NCBI GenBank assembly: GCA_030628155.1
Contig: DAOVRL010000036.1
Coordinates: 1-28,654 of the forward strand
Reading direction: 5' to 3'
DNA: 28,654 nt
Source of the DNA: DAOVRL01 sp023128595
GTDB taxonomy: Bacteria; Planctomycetota; Phycisphaerae; Sedimentisphaerales; Anaerobacaceae
Below are positions 1 to 8,311 of this stretch, piece after piece; within the stretch, counting starts at the first letter, position 1; each line of letters starts with the position of its first letter. Under the pieces are notes generated by a model. That model did not search any database and was not told where the DNA came from. It worked only from the letters and a program-made list of their open reading frames with translations. Made by a program: the position numbers and the translations under genes.

Positions 1-10
1 TGCGTTCTTG

Positions 11-99
11 TGTCATTGCGAGGCCTTTAGGCCGAAGCAATCTCAGATTTTCGCAACAGAGAGATTGCCACGCTCGGCTCTGCCTCGCTCGCAATGACA
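11..99. repeat. Nested inverted-repeat element (REP/MITE-like)
   Basis: A perfect 12-bp inverted repeat, TGTCATTGCGAG at 11-22 and its complement at 88-99, encloses a second perfect 8-bp pair, GCAATCTC at 37-44 and GAGATTGC at 61-68. A small GGCC-TTTA-GGCC hairpin sits at 22-33. The whole can fold as a cruciform or a long RNA hairpin. It lies upstream of thiC and contains no gene. It resembles the dispersed palindromic elements built on GTCATTGCGAG that recur in many bacterial genomes (recollection, not searched). Confidence 0.75.
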
Positions 100-148
100 T
101 AGAATCGCCAAAATTCGGCATATTAACCCGTGAACGGTTACGTTAGAT

Positions 149-180
149 TTTAGGCACTTTGCACTTTAGGCACTTTACAC
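149..180. repeat. Two 16-bp tandem repeats in the thiC leader
   Basis: TTTAGGCACTTTGCAC (149-164) is followed at once by TTTAGGCACTTTACAC (165-180), with one mismatch. The same CACTTTA word recurs at 24051-24076 and 24241-24302, so it belongs to a microrepeat family spread through this genome region. No regulatory role is visible. The thiC ribosome binding site lies further down at 218-224. Confidence 0.7.
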
Positions 181-230
181 TTCTTAGTGTCTTGGCGCCT
201 TTGTGGCAGGAAATAGAAAAGGAATATTGA

Positions 231-1553
231 ATGGCGACTCAATTACAGATTGCACGAACCGGGGTTATCAGCGACGAAGTTGGATTTGTTGCTCAGACCG
301 AAAATGTTGATGCGGAACTCATACGGCGGGACCTCGCTGGCGGTCGGCTCGTAATACCCGCAAACAAGCTCCACCTCAAGACCAATCTCAAACCCGCCGG
401 TATTGGTCGGATTCTTAGCACGAAGGTCAATGCAAATATCGGGACAAGCAGCGTTCGCTCGTCCGTCGAAGCCGAGGTCGAAAAGATGCAGGTTGCGCTG
501 GCGGTCGGCGCCGATGCGATTATGGATTTGAGCACCGGCGGCAATCTCGACCAAATCCGCGAGCGATTGATTGCCGAATGCCCCGTTCCATTCGGGACGG
601 TGCCGATATATCAGGTCATAGAGGGCAGAAACGTCGAGGACATCGACCATAGGACCATCCTCGATATCATCGAAAAACAGGCCGCTCAGGGTGTCGATTT
701 CTTCACCATCCACGCCGGCGTATTGAAAGAACACCTGCCCCTGCTCGAGAATCGAATCGCAGGCATCGTCAGCCGGGGCGGCGCGCTGTTAGCCAAATGG
801 ATGCTGCACCACAACAGGCAAAACCCCTTCTATGAGATGTTCGACGACCTCTGCGCAATACTCACCGAGTATGATATCTGCTTTTCCCTGGGCGACGGCC
901 TTCGCCCCGGAGCAATCGCCGACGCCACCGACCAGGCCCAGCTCGCAGAACTAAGGACCATCGGCGAGCTTACCCAGAGGTCGCAGGAAAAGGGCTGCCA
1001 GGTGATGGTCGAGGGTCCCGGCCACGTGCCCTTCGACCAGATACGGCATAACATGGAGATCGAGCAGGAGATTTGTCACGGCGCCCCGTTCTACGTGCTC
1101 GGCCCGCTCGTAACCGACATCGCCCCCGGCTACGACCACATAACCTCGGCAATAGGCGGCACGGCGGCTGCCTTTTACGGCGCTTCGTTCCTCTGCTATG
1201 TCACCCCCAGAGAGCATCTGGGCCTGCCGAACGCCGACGACGTCCGCGCCGGCGTTATCGCCACGAAGATCGCAGCCCACGCCGCAGACATTGCTCGCGG
1301 CCTAAAAGGCGCCTCCGACCGTGATAAAAGACTGAGCATCGCCCGAACGAATCTTCAATGGCAAGAACACTTGGCTGAATCGCTCGACCCGCAAACAGCC
1401 GAGAAAATGCACCTCGAGGCCTGCGAAGAAATCGGGCCGGAGCAGTCGTCCTCGGCTGATTACTGCTCGATGTGCGGCAAAGAATGGTGCAGCATCAGGA
1501 TAAACAAGGAAATCCGCAAGGCAATAAAGCCCAAAGACCCCACAAGCGTATAA
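231..1553 (+). CDS. thiC: Phosphomethylpyrimidine synthase ThiC
   Basis: Radical-SAM enzyme that rearranges 5-aminoimidazole ribotide into hydroxymethylpyrimidine phosphate, the pyrimidine half of thiamine, in the cytoplasm. The 440-residue product matches the shorter bacterial ThiC form without the long N-terminal extension. The C-terminal cluster motif C-x2-C-x4-C is present as Cys412, Cys415 and Cys420 (YCSMCGKEWC), as expected for the non-classical ThiC [4Fe-4S] site. Other family landmarks are DLSTGG, MVEGPGH and GPLVTDIAPGYDHI. The ATG has AAAGGA about 7 nt upstream. No thiamine pyrophosphate riboswitch (CTGAGA plus the conserved ACCTGAT segment) is recognisable in the 230 bases upstream, which hold a palindromic element and short repeats instead. 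No other thiamine gene is in the window. The phoB start follows 53 bases after the stop. Confidence 0.97.
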   Translation: MATQLQIARTGVISDEVGFVAQTENVDAELIRRDLAGGRLVIPANKLHLKTNLKPAGIGRILSTKVNANIGTSSVRSSVEAEVEKMQVALAVGADAIMDLSTGGNLDQIRERLIAECPVPFGTVPIYQVIEGRNVEDIDHRTILDIIEKQAAQGVDFFTIHAGVLKEHLPLLENRIAGIVSRGGALLAKWMLHHNRQNPFYEMFDDLCAILTEYDICFSLGDGLRPGAIADATDQAQLAELRTIGELTQRSQEKGCQVMVEGPGHVPFDQIRHNMEIEQEICHGAPFYVLGPLVTDIAPGYDHITSAIGGTAAAFYGASFLCYVTPREHLGLPNADDVRAGVIATKIAAHAADIARGLKGASDRDKRLSIARTNLQWQEHLAESLDPQTAEKMHLEACEEIGPEQSSSADYCSMCGKEWCSIRINKEIRKAIKPKDPTSV

Positions 1554-1606
1554 TTTCCCGAATCTTCTGGATTCAATATGACTATTCGAAAGCCCGCAAA
1601 CCTAAA

Positions 1607-2290
1607 ATGGCCAAACGCAAAATTCTAATAGTCGAAGACGACCGTGATATCACGGAAATGGTCGAGTACAATCTCAAAGAGGAGGGATTCGAGACCATCT
1701 CCGCTCCGAACGGTCGCACCGGCGTCGAGCTGGCCGGTAAACACCGCCCCGACCTGATCATCCTCGACATTATGCTGCCCGTTATGGACGGCTTCGAGGT
1801 CTGCCGAACCCTAAAGAGCGACCCCTCGACCGCAAACATACCTATTATCATCCTCAGTGCAAAATCGCAGGAGACTGACAAAGTGCTCGGCCTGGAACTG
1901 GGCGCCGATGACTACGTCACAAAGCCGTTTAGCCCGCGCGAGCTAATCGCCAGAACGCGGGCGATTCTAAGGAGAGGCCGCGAGCGCCGCCTCACGACCA
2001 GAACCCAAAGGGGCGACATCGTCATCGACGGGACCAAGCACAAGGTAACGGTCCGCCGCGAGGAGGTCTCGCTGACCTTCACCGAGTTCAAGCTCCTTGA
2101 ATTCCTGGCCCAAAGACCAGGCGTCGTACTATCCAGGGATAAAATCCTCGATGCCGTCATCGGTGAAAACGCCATCGTTTGCGACAGGACCGTTGACGCA
2201 CACATAAAATCATTAAGACGCAAATTAGGCCCCGCCAGGGGTTATATCGAGACCATTCGCGGGGCCGGCTACAGGTTCAGGGAACTCTAA
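1607..2290 (+). CDS. phoB: PhoB/OmpR-family response regulator
   Basis: DNA-binding response regulator of 227 residues. An N-terminal receiver domain (about residues 4-118) has the acidic pocket ED-D near residue 10, phospho-acceptor Asp54 (LIILDIMLP), the switch residue Ser84 and Lys106 (DDYVTKPF). A C-terminal winged helix (about 130-227) ends in the typical HIKSLRRKLG and IRGAGYRF signatures. I chose the ATG at 1607 because the receiver domain begins directly there (MAKRKILIVEDD). The frame is open further upstream, from 1472, but that part overlaps the end of thiC and has no domain. The stop codon abuts the start of the histidine kinase, so the two are co-translated. Assignment to phosphate control rests on the kinase partner and on the Pho box, transporter and PhoU gene downstream. 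Confidence 0.93.
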   Translation: MAKRKILIVEDDRDITEMVEYNLKEEGFETISAPNGRTGVELAGKHRPDLIILDIMLPVMDGFEVCRTLKSDPSTANIPIIILSAKSQETDKVLGLELGADDYVTKPFSPRELIARTRAILRRGRERRLTTRTQRGDIVIDGTKHKVTVRREEVSLTFTEFKLLEFLAQRPGVVLSRDKILDAVIGENAIVCDRTVDAHIKSLRRKLGPARGYIETIRGAGYRFREL

Positions 2291-3715
2291 ATGACCAAAA
2301 GGATTATCTGGAAATTCTTCGGCGCCTTCGTATTCCTGACCCTTATAGCGGTCTTCGTCTTGAATTTCTTCGTAAGCCTCAAGCTCCGCGACCACTTCGA
2401 ACAAAAGATCACCCGCGAGCTCCGCAGCAACGCCACGTTGGTCGGCGATATCTTGAAGGACGATTTGACCGAAGCAAGAAACCAGGATATCCAGGATAAA
2501 GTAAACACTTTGGCAAACAAGCTCGATTTGCGAATTACGGTTATAAGCGAGCAGGGCGCCGTTCTGGCCGATTCCGAAAAAGCCCCGGCCTCAATGGAAA
2601 ATCACGCCGAAAGACTCGAAGTTGCCAGGGCCCTAAAAAACGGTTTCGGACAGAGCACGCGTTTTAGCGACACGCTCAATTACAATATGAAATATGTCGC
2701 AGTCCGCATCGACGACGTCAACGACATACTCGGAGTTGTCCGTTTCGCGTTGCCCCTCTCAGAGGTGCAGCTCCAAATACAGGTCATTCACAGAGTCGTG
2801 TTGTTCGGGGCGATTACTACCCTTATCATCGCCCTGACAATCGCATACTTCGTGTCGAAGACCATAACATCCCCCATCAGGCAGATGCAGCAGACCGCTC
2901 AGCGAATTGCCAAGGGCGACTTCAGCGGCAGGGTCAGGATAAAGAGCAAAGACGAGCTGGGGCAGTTGGCCAAAGCACTAAATGCGATGGCGGACGAATT
3001 GCAGCAAAAGATCGAGAACCTCAAGAGAATGGACACGATCAGAACGGACTTCGTCGCCAACGTCTCCCACGAGCTCAAAACGCCCTTGACCCTCATCAAG
3101 GGTTACATCGAGACCCTCGAAGACAGGGCGATAGATAACAAAGAAAAGACCCAGAAATTCGTCTCAATCATAAAGGACCATGCAAACAGGCTTGAGAATA
3201 TTATAAATGACCTGCTGAGTCTAAGCGAGCTTGAGCTTTCAAAAGACTCCCTCGCCAAAACCACGTTCGACCTCAAAGCCCTGATTGACGAGGTCGCTCT
3301 CGGCTTCGGACACGCCCTCGACACCAAGAATCAAACTTTAACCGTAAGTGCACAAGGAAATGACTTCAAAGTTACCGCCGACGCCGACAAGATTGAGCAG
3401 GTCTTCGTGAATCTCATAGACAATGCCATAAAGTACACCAAACACCCCGGCCGAATCGACATTTCAATTCGCCAAGACGCTCAGGACCTCACCGTAATCG
3501 TCCAGGACAACGGTATCGGAATAGCCCCCGAGCATCTCAACAGGGTCTTCGAGCGATTCTATCGCGTCGATAAGGCCCGGTCTCGCCAACTGGGCGGAAC
3601 CGGCCTGGGCCTCGGAATCGCAAAGCACATCGTCCTCGCCCACAACGGAAAAATCAGTATCCAAAGCGAGCCCGGCAAAGGAACGAAGGTCCTTGTAACG
3701 CTCTCCCGAAAGTAA
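2291..3715 (+). CDS. phoR: PhoR-type membrane sensor histidine kinase
   Basis: Membrane histidine kinase of 474 residues, the likely partner of the preceding regulator. Order of parts: transmembrane helix at about 10-30, a roughly 140-residue extracytoplasmic segment, second transmembrane helix at about 168-190, HAMP linker (ITSPIRQM to about 245), HisKA dimerisation domain with phospho-acceptor His260 in SHELKTPLT, and an ATPase domain with N box NLIDNAIKYT, G1 box DNGIGI, F box ERFYRVD and G2 box GGTGLGLGIAK. No PAS domain is evident between HAMP and HisKA, and the protein is shorter than the Gram-positive PhoR. The ATG directly follows the phoB stop with no gap. A pho role is inferred from context. 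A general envelope or stress kinase would look similar. Confidence 0.9.
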   Translation: MTKRIIWKFFGAFVFLTLIAVFVLNFFVSLKLRDHFEQKITRELRSNATLVGDILKDDLTEARNQDIQDKVNTLANKLDLRITVISEQGAVLADSEKAPASMENHAERLEVARALKNGFGQSTRFSDTLNYNMKYVAVRIDDVNDILGVVRFALPLSEVQLQIQVIHRVVLFGAITTLIIALTIAYFVSKTITSPIRQMQQTAQRIAKGDFSGRVRIKSKDELGQLAKALNAMADELQQKIENLKRMDTIRTDFVANVSHELKTPLTLIKGYIETLEDRAIDNKEKTQKFVSIIKDHANRLENIINDLLSLSELELSKDSLAKTTFDLKALIDEVALGFGHALDTKNQTLTVSAQGNDFKVTADADKIEQVFVNLIDNAIKYTKHPGRIDISIRQDAQDLTVIVQDNGIGIAPEHLNRVFERFYRVDKARSRQLGGTGLGLGIAKHIVLAHNGKISIQSEPGKGTKVLVTLSRK

Positions 3716-3729
3716 AACTTTTTTCGCTC

Positions 3730-3783
3730 TTCACCAAATTTTCACATTCCCTTCATATTGCCTTCACACTCCCATCGTATACT
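3730..3783 (+). promoter_or_regulatory. Four-repeat Pho box with -10 hexamer
   Basis: Four direct repeats with an exact 11-bp period start at 3730 (TTCACC), 3741 (TTCACA), 3752 (TTCATA) and 3763 (TTCACA). Each hexamer is followed by a 5-bp linker. This is the architecture of PhoB/PhoP operators, with hexamers close to the TT(A/C/T)ACA half-sites known for Bacillus PhoP. A -10 hexamer TATACT lies at 3778-3783, nine bases after the last hexamer, and no -35 box is visible. That is as expected where a bound Pho regulator replaces the -35 contact. It precedes the phosphate transporter and follows phoB-phoR, so function and position agree. Confidence 0.8.
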
Positions 3784-3809
3784 TTCTTGAGAAGTATAGG
3801 AAAGTGACT

Positions 3810-4928
3810 ATGAACAGTACAATCAAAACAGTCTCAAGAGTTTTGGCCGTAGTCGTATTGCTCTACCTGTTCCTGGTGAGCATCGGGCTTATGGGAGCCG
3901 CATTCAAGGGCTTCGGAAAGGGTTTTGCCGAAAATCTCATCAAGACAACCGCCAACCCCTTCGTCGGCCTGTTCATCGGAATCCTGGCCACAAGCCTCGT
4001 CCAGAGCTCCTCCACCACCACTTCGATAGTGGTCGGTATGGTCGGCTCCGGGATCATCGAGATCCCCCATGCGATTCCCATAGTTATGGGCGCCAACATC
4101 GGCACCACCGTTACAAACACCCTTGTCTCGCTGGGCCACGTCAGCCGCCGGGATGAGTTCAGGCGGGCGATAAGCGCCGCAACCGTGCACGATTTCTTCA
4201 ACCTTATTTGTGTCTCAATTATGTTTCCGCTCGAGCTGGCGACGGGCTTCCTTCAAAAAGGCGCTACCTGGATGAGCACAATGTTTGAAGGCGCCGGCGG
4301 AGTCAAATTCGTCAGCCCCATCAAGCTGGCCACAAAACCGGCCGTCCACCTCATACACAACCTTGCCCTCTGGCTGAGTGGCTCGTCCCTCGCAAGCTAT
4401 ATATCTATGCTGATCCTCTCGATGATTCTGCTGTTCTTCGCTCTCTACTTCATCGTAAAGGTTATGAAGTCGCTGGTCGTAAACAGGGCAGAGATCGTTC
4501 TGAACAATGTAATCAGCAAAAGCCCGGTGCTCGGGCTTTTTGCAGGGTTGGCTTTCACTATTATCGTACAGAGCAGCTCGATCACCACTTCGCTGCTGAT
4601 ACCGCTCGTAGCGGCCGGCATTCTCACTATCGAAGGGGCGTTTCCAATCACTATCGGCGCCAATATCGGCACGACAACCACCGCTATTCTCGCGTCCTTC
4701 GCCACCGGAAACATATCCGCAATAATCATTGCCTTCGCCCATTTCCTGTTCAATCTGACGGGAACCGTATTCATTTATCCGATAAGATTCTTTAGAATGG
4801 TCCCCATAAGCCTGGCCAAGTCTTTCGGAGACCTGGCCGCCGAAAAACGATGGTACGCCTTCGCTTACGTCCTGGGCGTGTTCTTTATCATACCGGCATT
4901 CTTGATTCTGATATCGAAGTTATTCTAA
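3810..4928 (+). CDS. Na+/phosphate cotransporter (NptA/PF02690 type)
   Basis: Inner-membrane sodium-dependent phosphate transporter of 372 residues. It contains the duplicated Na_Pi_cotrans unit: each half has a QSSS motif (VQSSSTTTSIV, then VQSSSITTSLL) followed by a GANIGTT motif (GANIGTTVTNT, then GANIGTTTTAI). Hydrophobic helices run through the whole length. The C-terminal PhoU-like domain found in longer homologues is missing, but a separate PhoU-like gene follows 15 bases later, so the two probably act together. A GTG at 3804 is in frame, but the AGG at 3798-3800 is too close to it and well spaced for the ATG at 3810, which I chose. Expression is probably induced by phosphate starvation through the Pho box upstream. 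Confidence 0.9.
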   Translation: MNSTIKTVSRVLAVVVLLYLFLVSIGLMGAAFKGFGKGFAENLIKTTANPFVGLFIGILATSLVQSSSTTTSIVVGMVGSGIIEIPHAIPIVMGANIGTTVTNTLVSLGHVSRRDEFRRAISAATVHDFFNLICVSIMFPLELATGFLQKGATWMSTMFEGAGGVKFVSPIKLATKPAVHLIHNLALWLSGSSLASYISMLILSMILLFFALYFIVKVMKSLVVNRAEIVLNNVISKSPVLGLFAGLAFTIIVQSSSITTSLLIPLVAAGILTIEGAFPITIGANIGTTTTAILASFATGNISAIIIAFAHFLFNLTGTVFIYPIRFFRMVPISLAKSFGDLAAEKRWYAFAYVLGVFFIIPAFLILISKLF

Positions 4929-4943
4929 CTAAAGGAAATAGAA

Positions 4944-5618
4944 ATGTTCAAAAATCTGTTAAGCTTCTGGAAAGGCAAGGACTTCCTCGCACAGGTCTTC
5001 GAGGAATTCAAGGGCATGCTCGATGATTCCGAATTCATGTTCAGAGCCGTGTGCTCCCGCCTCCTCGATAACGTCGAAGAGCCTGATCTGAAAAAGAGGC
5101 TCTACGAAGTGGATAAGAAGGTGAATCTTCTGCAGAAAGGTATCCGCAAGCGGATTGTTGAGCACCTTTCGTTCCAGCCGACTGTGGATGTTACCGCTTG
5201 TTTGTTGTTGATGAGTGTTGTAAAGGATGCCGAAAGACTCGGCGACTACGCGAAAAACCTCTATGAAGTTACCGAACTCCTTGAAAAGCCGGTTGGCCGA
5301 GCCCTGTTTACGGAGTACTTTAACGGCATTGACAAAGACATATTGACCCTGTTTGAGCAGACGAAAGATGCCTTCATTGGAGCAGATGAAGACAAGGCCA
5401 AGCTGGCGTGGGGCTATGAAAGGGGGATAGCCAAGGAGTGCGATAGAATCGTTGAGCGTGTGGCCCATAGCGACCTTTCGGTAAACCAGGCCGTTTGCTT
5501 TGCCCTGGTCGCCAGGCACTTTAAGCGCATCATGGCTCACCTGGTGAACATCGCGACATCTGTCATTTTACCGTTGAGTGATTTGGACTATTTTGATGAA
5601 AGAAGGGCCAATGATTAA
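4944..5618 (+). CDS. PhoU-like domain protein
   Basis: Cytoplasmic all-helical protein of 224 residues with PhoU-type features, including the acidic helix segment VVKDAERLGDYAKNL (family pattern with metal-binding E/D residues) and a second, weaker repeat near ALVARHFKRIMAHLVNIAT. PhoU proteins dampen phosphate uptake and connect the transporter to the PhoR sensor. The gene follows the transporter with a 15-base gap and a good AAAGGAAA ribosome binding site about 7 nt before the ATG, so it is in the same operon. The domain pair is separate here and fused in many relatives. The gene ends 35 bases before the convergent polyferredoxin gene. No clear terminator hairpin is visible in that short gap. 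Confidence 0.85.
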   Translation: MFKNLLSFWKGKDFLAQVFEEFKGMLDDSEFMFRAVCSRLLDNVEEPDLKKRLYEVDKKVNLLQKGIRKRIVEHLSFQPTVDVTACLLLMSVVKDAERLGDYAKNLYEVTELLEKPVGRALFTEYFNGIDKDILTLFEQTKDAFIGADEDKAKLAWGYERGIAKECDRIVERVAHSDLSVNQAVCFALVARHFKRIMAHLVNIATSVILPLSDLDYFDERRAND

Positions 5619-5653
5619 GTCATCAAGAATCACAGGCTGCCCAACGATTACTG

Positions 5654-7042
5654 TCAGAATCTCCACACAAATACCGTCAAGCCAAAAATGCTCCAGTATG
5701 CCAAAGTCCCAAAAAGCAGCGGAACCTTAACTGTCGCATCAAGCTTTCTGACAGCGGGTGATTTGCAGAAAATTAACAGCGTAGCCGTCAGCGCTATCAG
5801 GAGCACCGCCGCTGCCGAACAACTTACTACCGGATAAAGCGCACCCGGCACCGACTTGTCCAGAACCAGTGTCCCATCGAGTATCTTTTGAGCCGTCGCA
5901 ACACCTTTGGGGTCCGAAAACACATACGGCCAGTAGGGGATGCGCGAGGTCATCTTGAGTATTGCCTTGATTAAATGGGCGCCCGCCATTGTCGGAAGCA
6001 CCAGCAGAGCAAATGTCTTGACTACTGCACCTGCCCCCCCCGATAGCACTTTCGCCAAAACGCCCACCGTTAGAAACAAAATACCAGGAAATATGACAAA
6101 CATAACGACAGCCGAAACGAAACCGGCCATTGGTCCTGCTATCCCTAAAGCATCGGCGATATGATCCGGGACCCACGTTAGAATATGCTTGGAGGCCTTC
6201 CATTCCGACAGGATTTCATAGACGACGAATCCGCTTACCAACACAATGAATCCCACCTGTGCAGCTCGCAGTTCAACGGCCGCGAAGAAATCGGCGAATG
6301 GCCGCCTGGTGGACAATCGCAAGTTACCGGATGGACAGGCCTTGAGACATTGAGTGCACAGCAAACAATCTCGATTGTCCTTGATCGTCGCCGGATAGAG
6401 GTTGCTCGTACACGAGCGCCCGGTTATTCGATAGTGATTCTTCTTCACTACGCAGTCTTTCGTCTTACAAGCCTTGCAGACCGACACATCATCCGCCCGC
6501 CATTCGAACGGCGAAACAAGGGCATACAGGCCAAGCAAATGGCCTACCGGGCAGACATAGCTGCAGAACGCCCGCTTCTCGAATATCAGGCCAACAATCG
6601 CTGCCACCACCAGAAGCATTAGCAAATAGAGTGCCATTCGCTCTGGGACCCGGTGCACGGTCAGAGTGTGCACTCCCACAAGTAAGATGACCGCGTAAAA
6701 GATGGTGATTACCCAGCCGCTCTTGAACAGTTGAGGCGCCTTCTGTCGCAGCCCTATCCGGCCCGCCAGAGAGGTTACCAGCTCCATCGGGCACACCATG
6801 CACCACACGCGACCTAATAAAATCGCAGCAATTATGATCAGCGGCCACCAGTATGACCAGATTATCAAGTTCGCCAGGTTTGTGTTCCGCAGTTGCTTGG
6901 CGAAGTCTGGGTTATCTGTGGATACCCCAATGCCCCCAGCAATAAGCAGCCCGAAAACCACTAACATAATCAATTGCGGCACAATTGGAAACCAGCGCGA
7001 GCCCAGCAAACTGCGAACACAACGAGCATTCAGCAAATTCAA
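5654..7042 (-). CDS. Membrane polyferredoxin, NapH/FixG-like 4Fe-4S protein
   Basis: Membrane-bound iron-sulfur protein of 462 residues, with several transmembrane helices on both sides of a cysteine-rich core. Cysteine groups: C81/C84 (CMVCP) and C160/C164 (CSYVCPVGH), the paired CxxCP/CxxxCP signatures of the NapH/YccM membrane family; C189/C192/C197/C211; and C226/C229/C232/C236 (CLLCTQCLKACP), a standard 4Fe-4S ferredoxin site. It probably passes electrons between the quinone pool and an unknown partner. No reductase or catalytic gene is adjacent, so the pathway is unknown. The start is a TTG at 7042, preceded on the minus strand by AAGGGA at 7 nt. The next methionine lies inside the first membrane helix, which supports the TTG. 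It may be a separate unit from lptG, since 131 bases lie between them. Confidence 0.83.
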   Translation of the reverse strand: MNLLNARCVRSLLGSRWFPIVPQLIMLVVFGLLIAGGIGVSTDNPDFAKQLRNTNLANLIIWSYWWPLIIIAAILLGRVWCMVCPMELVTSLAGRIGLRQKAPQLFKSGWVITIFYAVILLVGVHTLTVHRVPERMALYLLMLLVVAAIVGLIFEKRAFCSYVCPVGHLLGLYALVSPFEWRADDVSVCKACKTKDCVVKKNHYRITGRSCTSNLYPATIKDNRDCLLCTQCLKACPSGNLRLSTRRPFADFFAAVELRAAQVGFIVLVSGFVVYEILSEWKASKHILTWVPDHIADALGIAGPMAGFVSAVVMFVIFPGILFLTVGVLAKVLSGGAGAVVKTFALLVLPTMAGAHLIKAILKMTSRIPYWPYVFSDPKGVATAQKILDGTLVLDKSVPGALYPVVSCSAAAVLLIALTATLLIFCKSPAVRKLDATVKVPLLFGTLAYWSIFGLTVFVWRF

Positions 7043-7173
7043 CTTTCGATCCCTTTCTCACAAATGACGAATTGCAAAACGGCCGCGCGCCACCTGCAAA
7101 CCGGCACCCGTCGAGAACAACAGTACGGCTCTGGAACCCTTGTTATAGTACGTGACGGATAGCAGCTTCCGGT

Positions 7174-8280
7174 TTATGTTTTCATTGAGTCAAATTCAAC
7201 AAAGGCTATCGGCAGGAAGATAAAAACCGGCAGCCACGCCCACAGCTCCGGCATTACCCTGTCGAAAACAACCTCCGTAGCAAGCAGCTTGCAGACAAAA
7301 GTGGTAATAAAGCACGCCCCCGTCGTCGCAAAGCTAATCATAATCGCCGATTTCATCGACTTGGGATCGCGGCAGACCAGTATCGGCAGGCTTATCATAA
7401 GCATCACCAGATTGATAATCGGATCGGTAATGCGAAAATGTTTCTGACTCCAAAGCTGAGCTATATCCTTAATCTTCGCCTTTTGCTCGGCCAGAGCGGC
7501 CAGTTGCCGCGAGCTAAGCAGAGTCTTGTGCTGGCTCCTGCGCCTGACCGGCACGTCTTTAGGAAGAAGGTCGCCCGAATCGTATGAAGCAATCGGCTGA
7601 GCGCCCTTTCTGGAGCCTTTTTCTATAAGTCGTCCGTTAACTAAATCCCACCTTTCGGTTGCATAGTTATAGATTGCCCGCTCGCCATGAATCAGACCCG
7701 CCACCTCCCACTCCCACCCCGCCGACTCAGGCTTCTGCCGTCGCATAATTATCGTCGGCCAATACAGCGTGGAAGTCTCCACGTCGAATTTCCGTGAGCA
7801 AATCAGCGAGCCCCGACCGTCGCTCATAAACCACACGTCGTAAGATTCCTGACCGGGAACCGTATCACGAGAACGCACAAGCTTGGACGCAAGCGGCGGT
7901 ATTATCAGCTCCTGGTCAATTACCAGCAGCCCCGTCAGCACCAGGGCAAGCAGCACGATAGGACCAATCACACGCTTCAAGCTGACCCCGGAAGCCATAA
8001 CAGCTACCAGCTCGCTGGAATGCACCATCCTCCCGAAAGAAAATGCCGCCGCAACCACCGTTATCATTCCCGCAAAATCTCGAAAGTACAGCGTGCTGTT
8101 CAATCCGTAATATATCAGCATGTTCTGGATAACAGCCCACGTCCCCAGCTCGGCACGCTCCGTGAATTCATCCAGGTTCACAAACAGATCAATAATTACA
8201 CGCAGCCCTATCAAAACAGAGAAAGCTATCGCGTAGCCGATCAGAAAGTTCTTTGCAACATATTTGTCCAATATCTTCAT
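7174..8280 (-). CDS. lptG: LPS export permease LptG (YjgP/YjgQ family)
   Basis: Inner-membrane permease of 368 residues. The pattern is that of the LptF/LptG family: three N-terminal transmembrane helices (MKILDKYVAKNFLIGYAIAF onward), a periplasmic beta-jellyroll region (about residues 125-260) and three C-terminal helices. LptF and LptG form the membrane part of the LptB2FG ABC transporter that extracts lipopolysaccharide and pushes it onto the LptC-A-D bridge. The neighbouring upstream gene (31 bases away, same strand) encodes the longer paralogue. No LptB ATPase, LptA or LptC is in the window. The ATG at 8280 has an AAGGA only about 15 nt upstream, so translation may depend on coupling to lptF. 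Choosing G rather than F rests on order and length. Confidence 0.85.
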   Translation of the reverse strand: MKILDKYVAKNFLIGYAIAFSVLIGLRVIIDLFVNLDEFTERAELGTWAVIQNMLIYYGLNSTLYFRDFAGMITVVAAAFSFGRMVHSSELVAVMASGVSLKRVIGPIVLLALVLTGLLVIDQELIIPPLASKLVRSRDTVPGQESYDVWFMSDGRGSLICSRKFDVETSTLYWPTIIMRRQKPESAGWEWEVAGLIHGERAIYNYATERWDLVNGRLIEKGSRKGAQPIASYDSGDLLPKDVPVRRRSQHKTLLSSRQLAALAEQKAKIKDIAQLWSQKHFRITDPIINLVMLMISLPILVCRDPKSMKSAIMISFATTGACFITTFVCKLLATEVVFDRVMPELWAWLPVFIFLPIAFVEFDSMKT

Positions 8281-8311
8281 CTGAATCGAAAATCATCCTT
8301 GTCATAGCTGC

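Noticed and set aside
120..230. TPP riboswitch before thiC
   Set aside because: Neither the CTGAGA segment nor the conserved second helix sequence is present. The region is made of short repeats.
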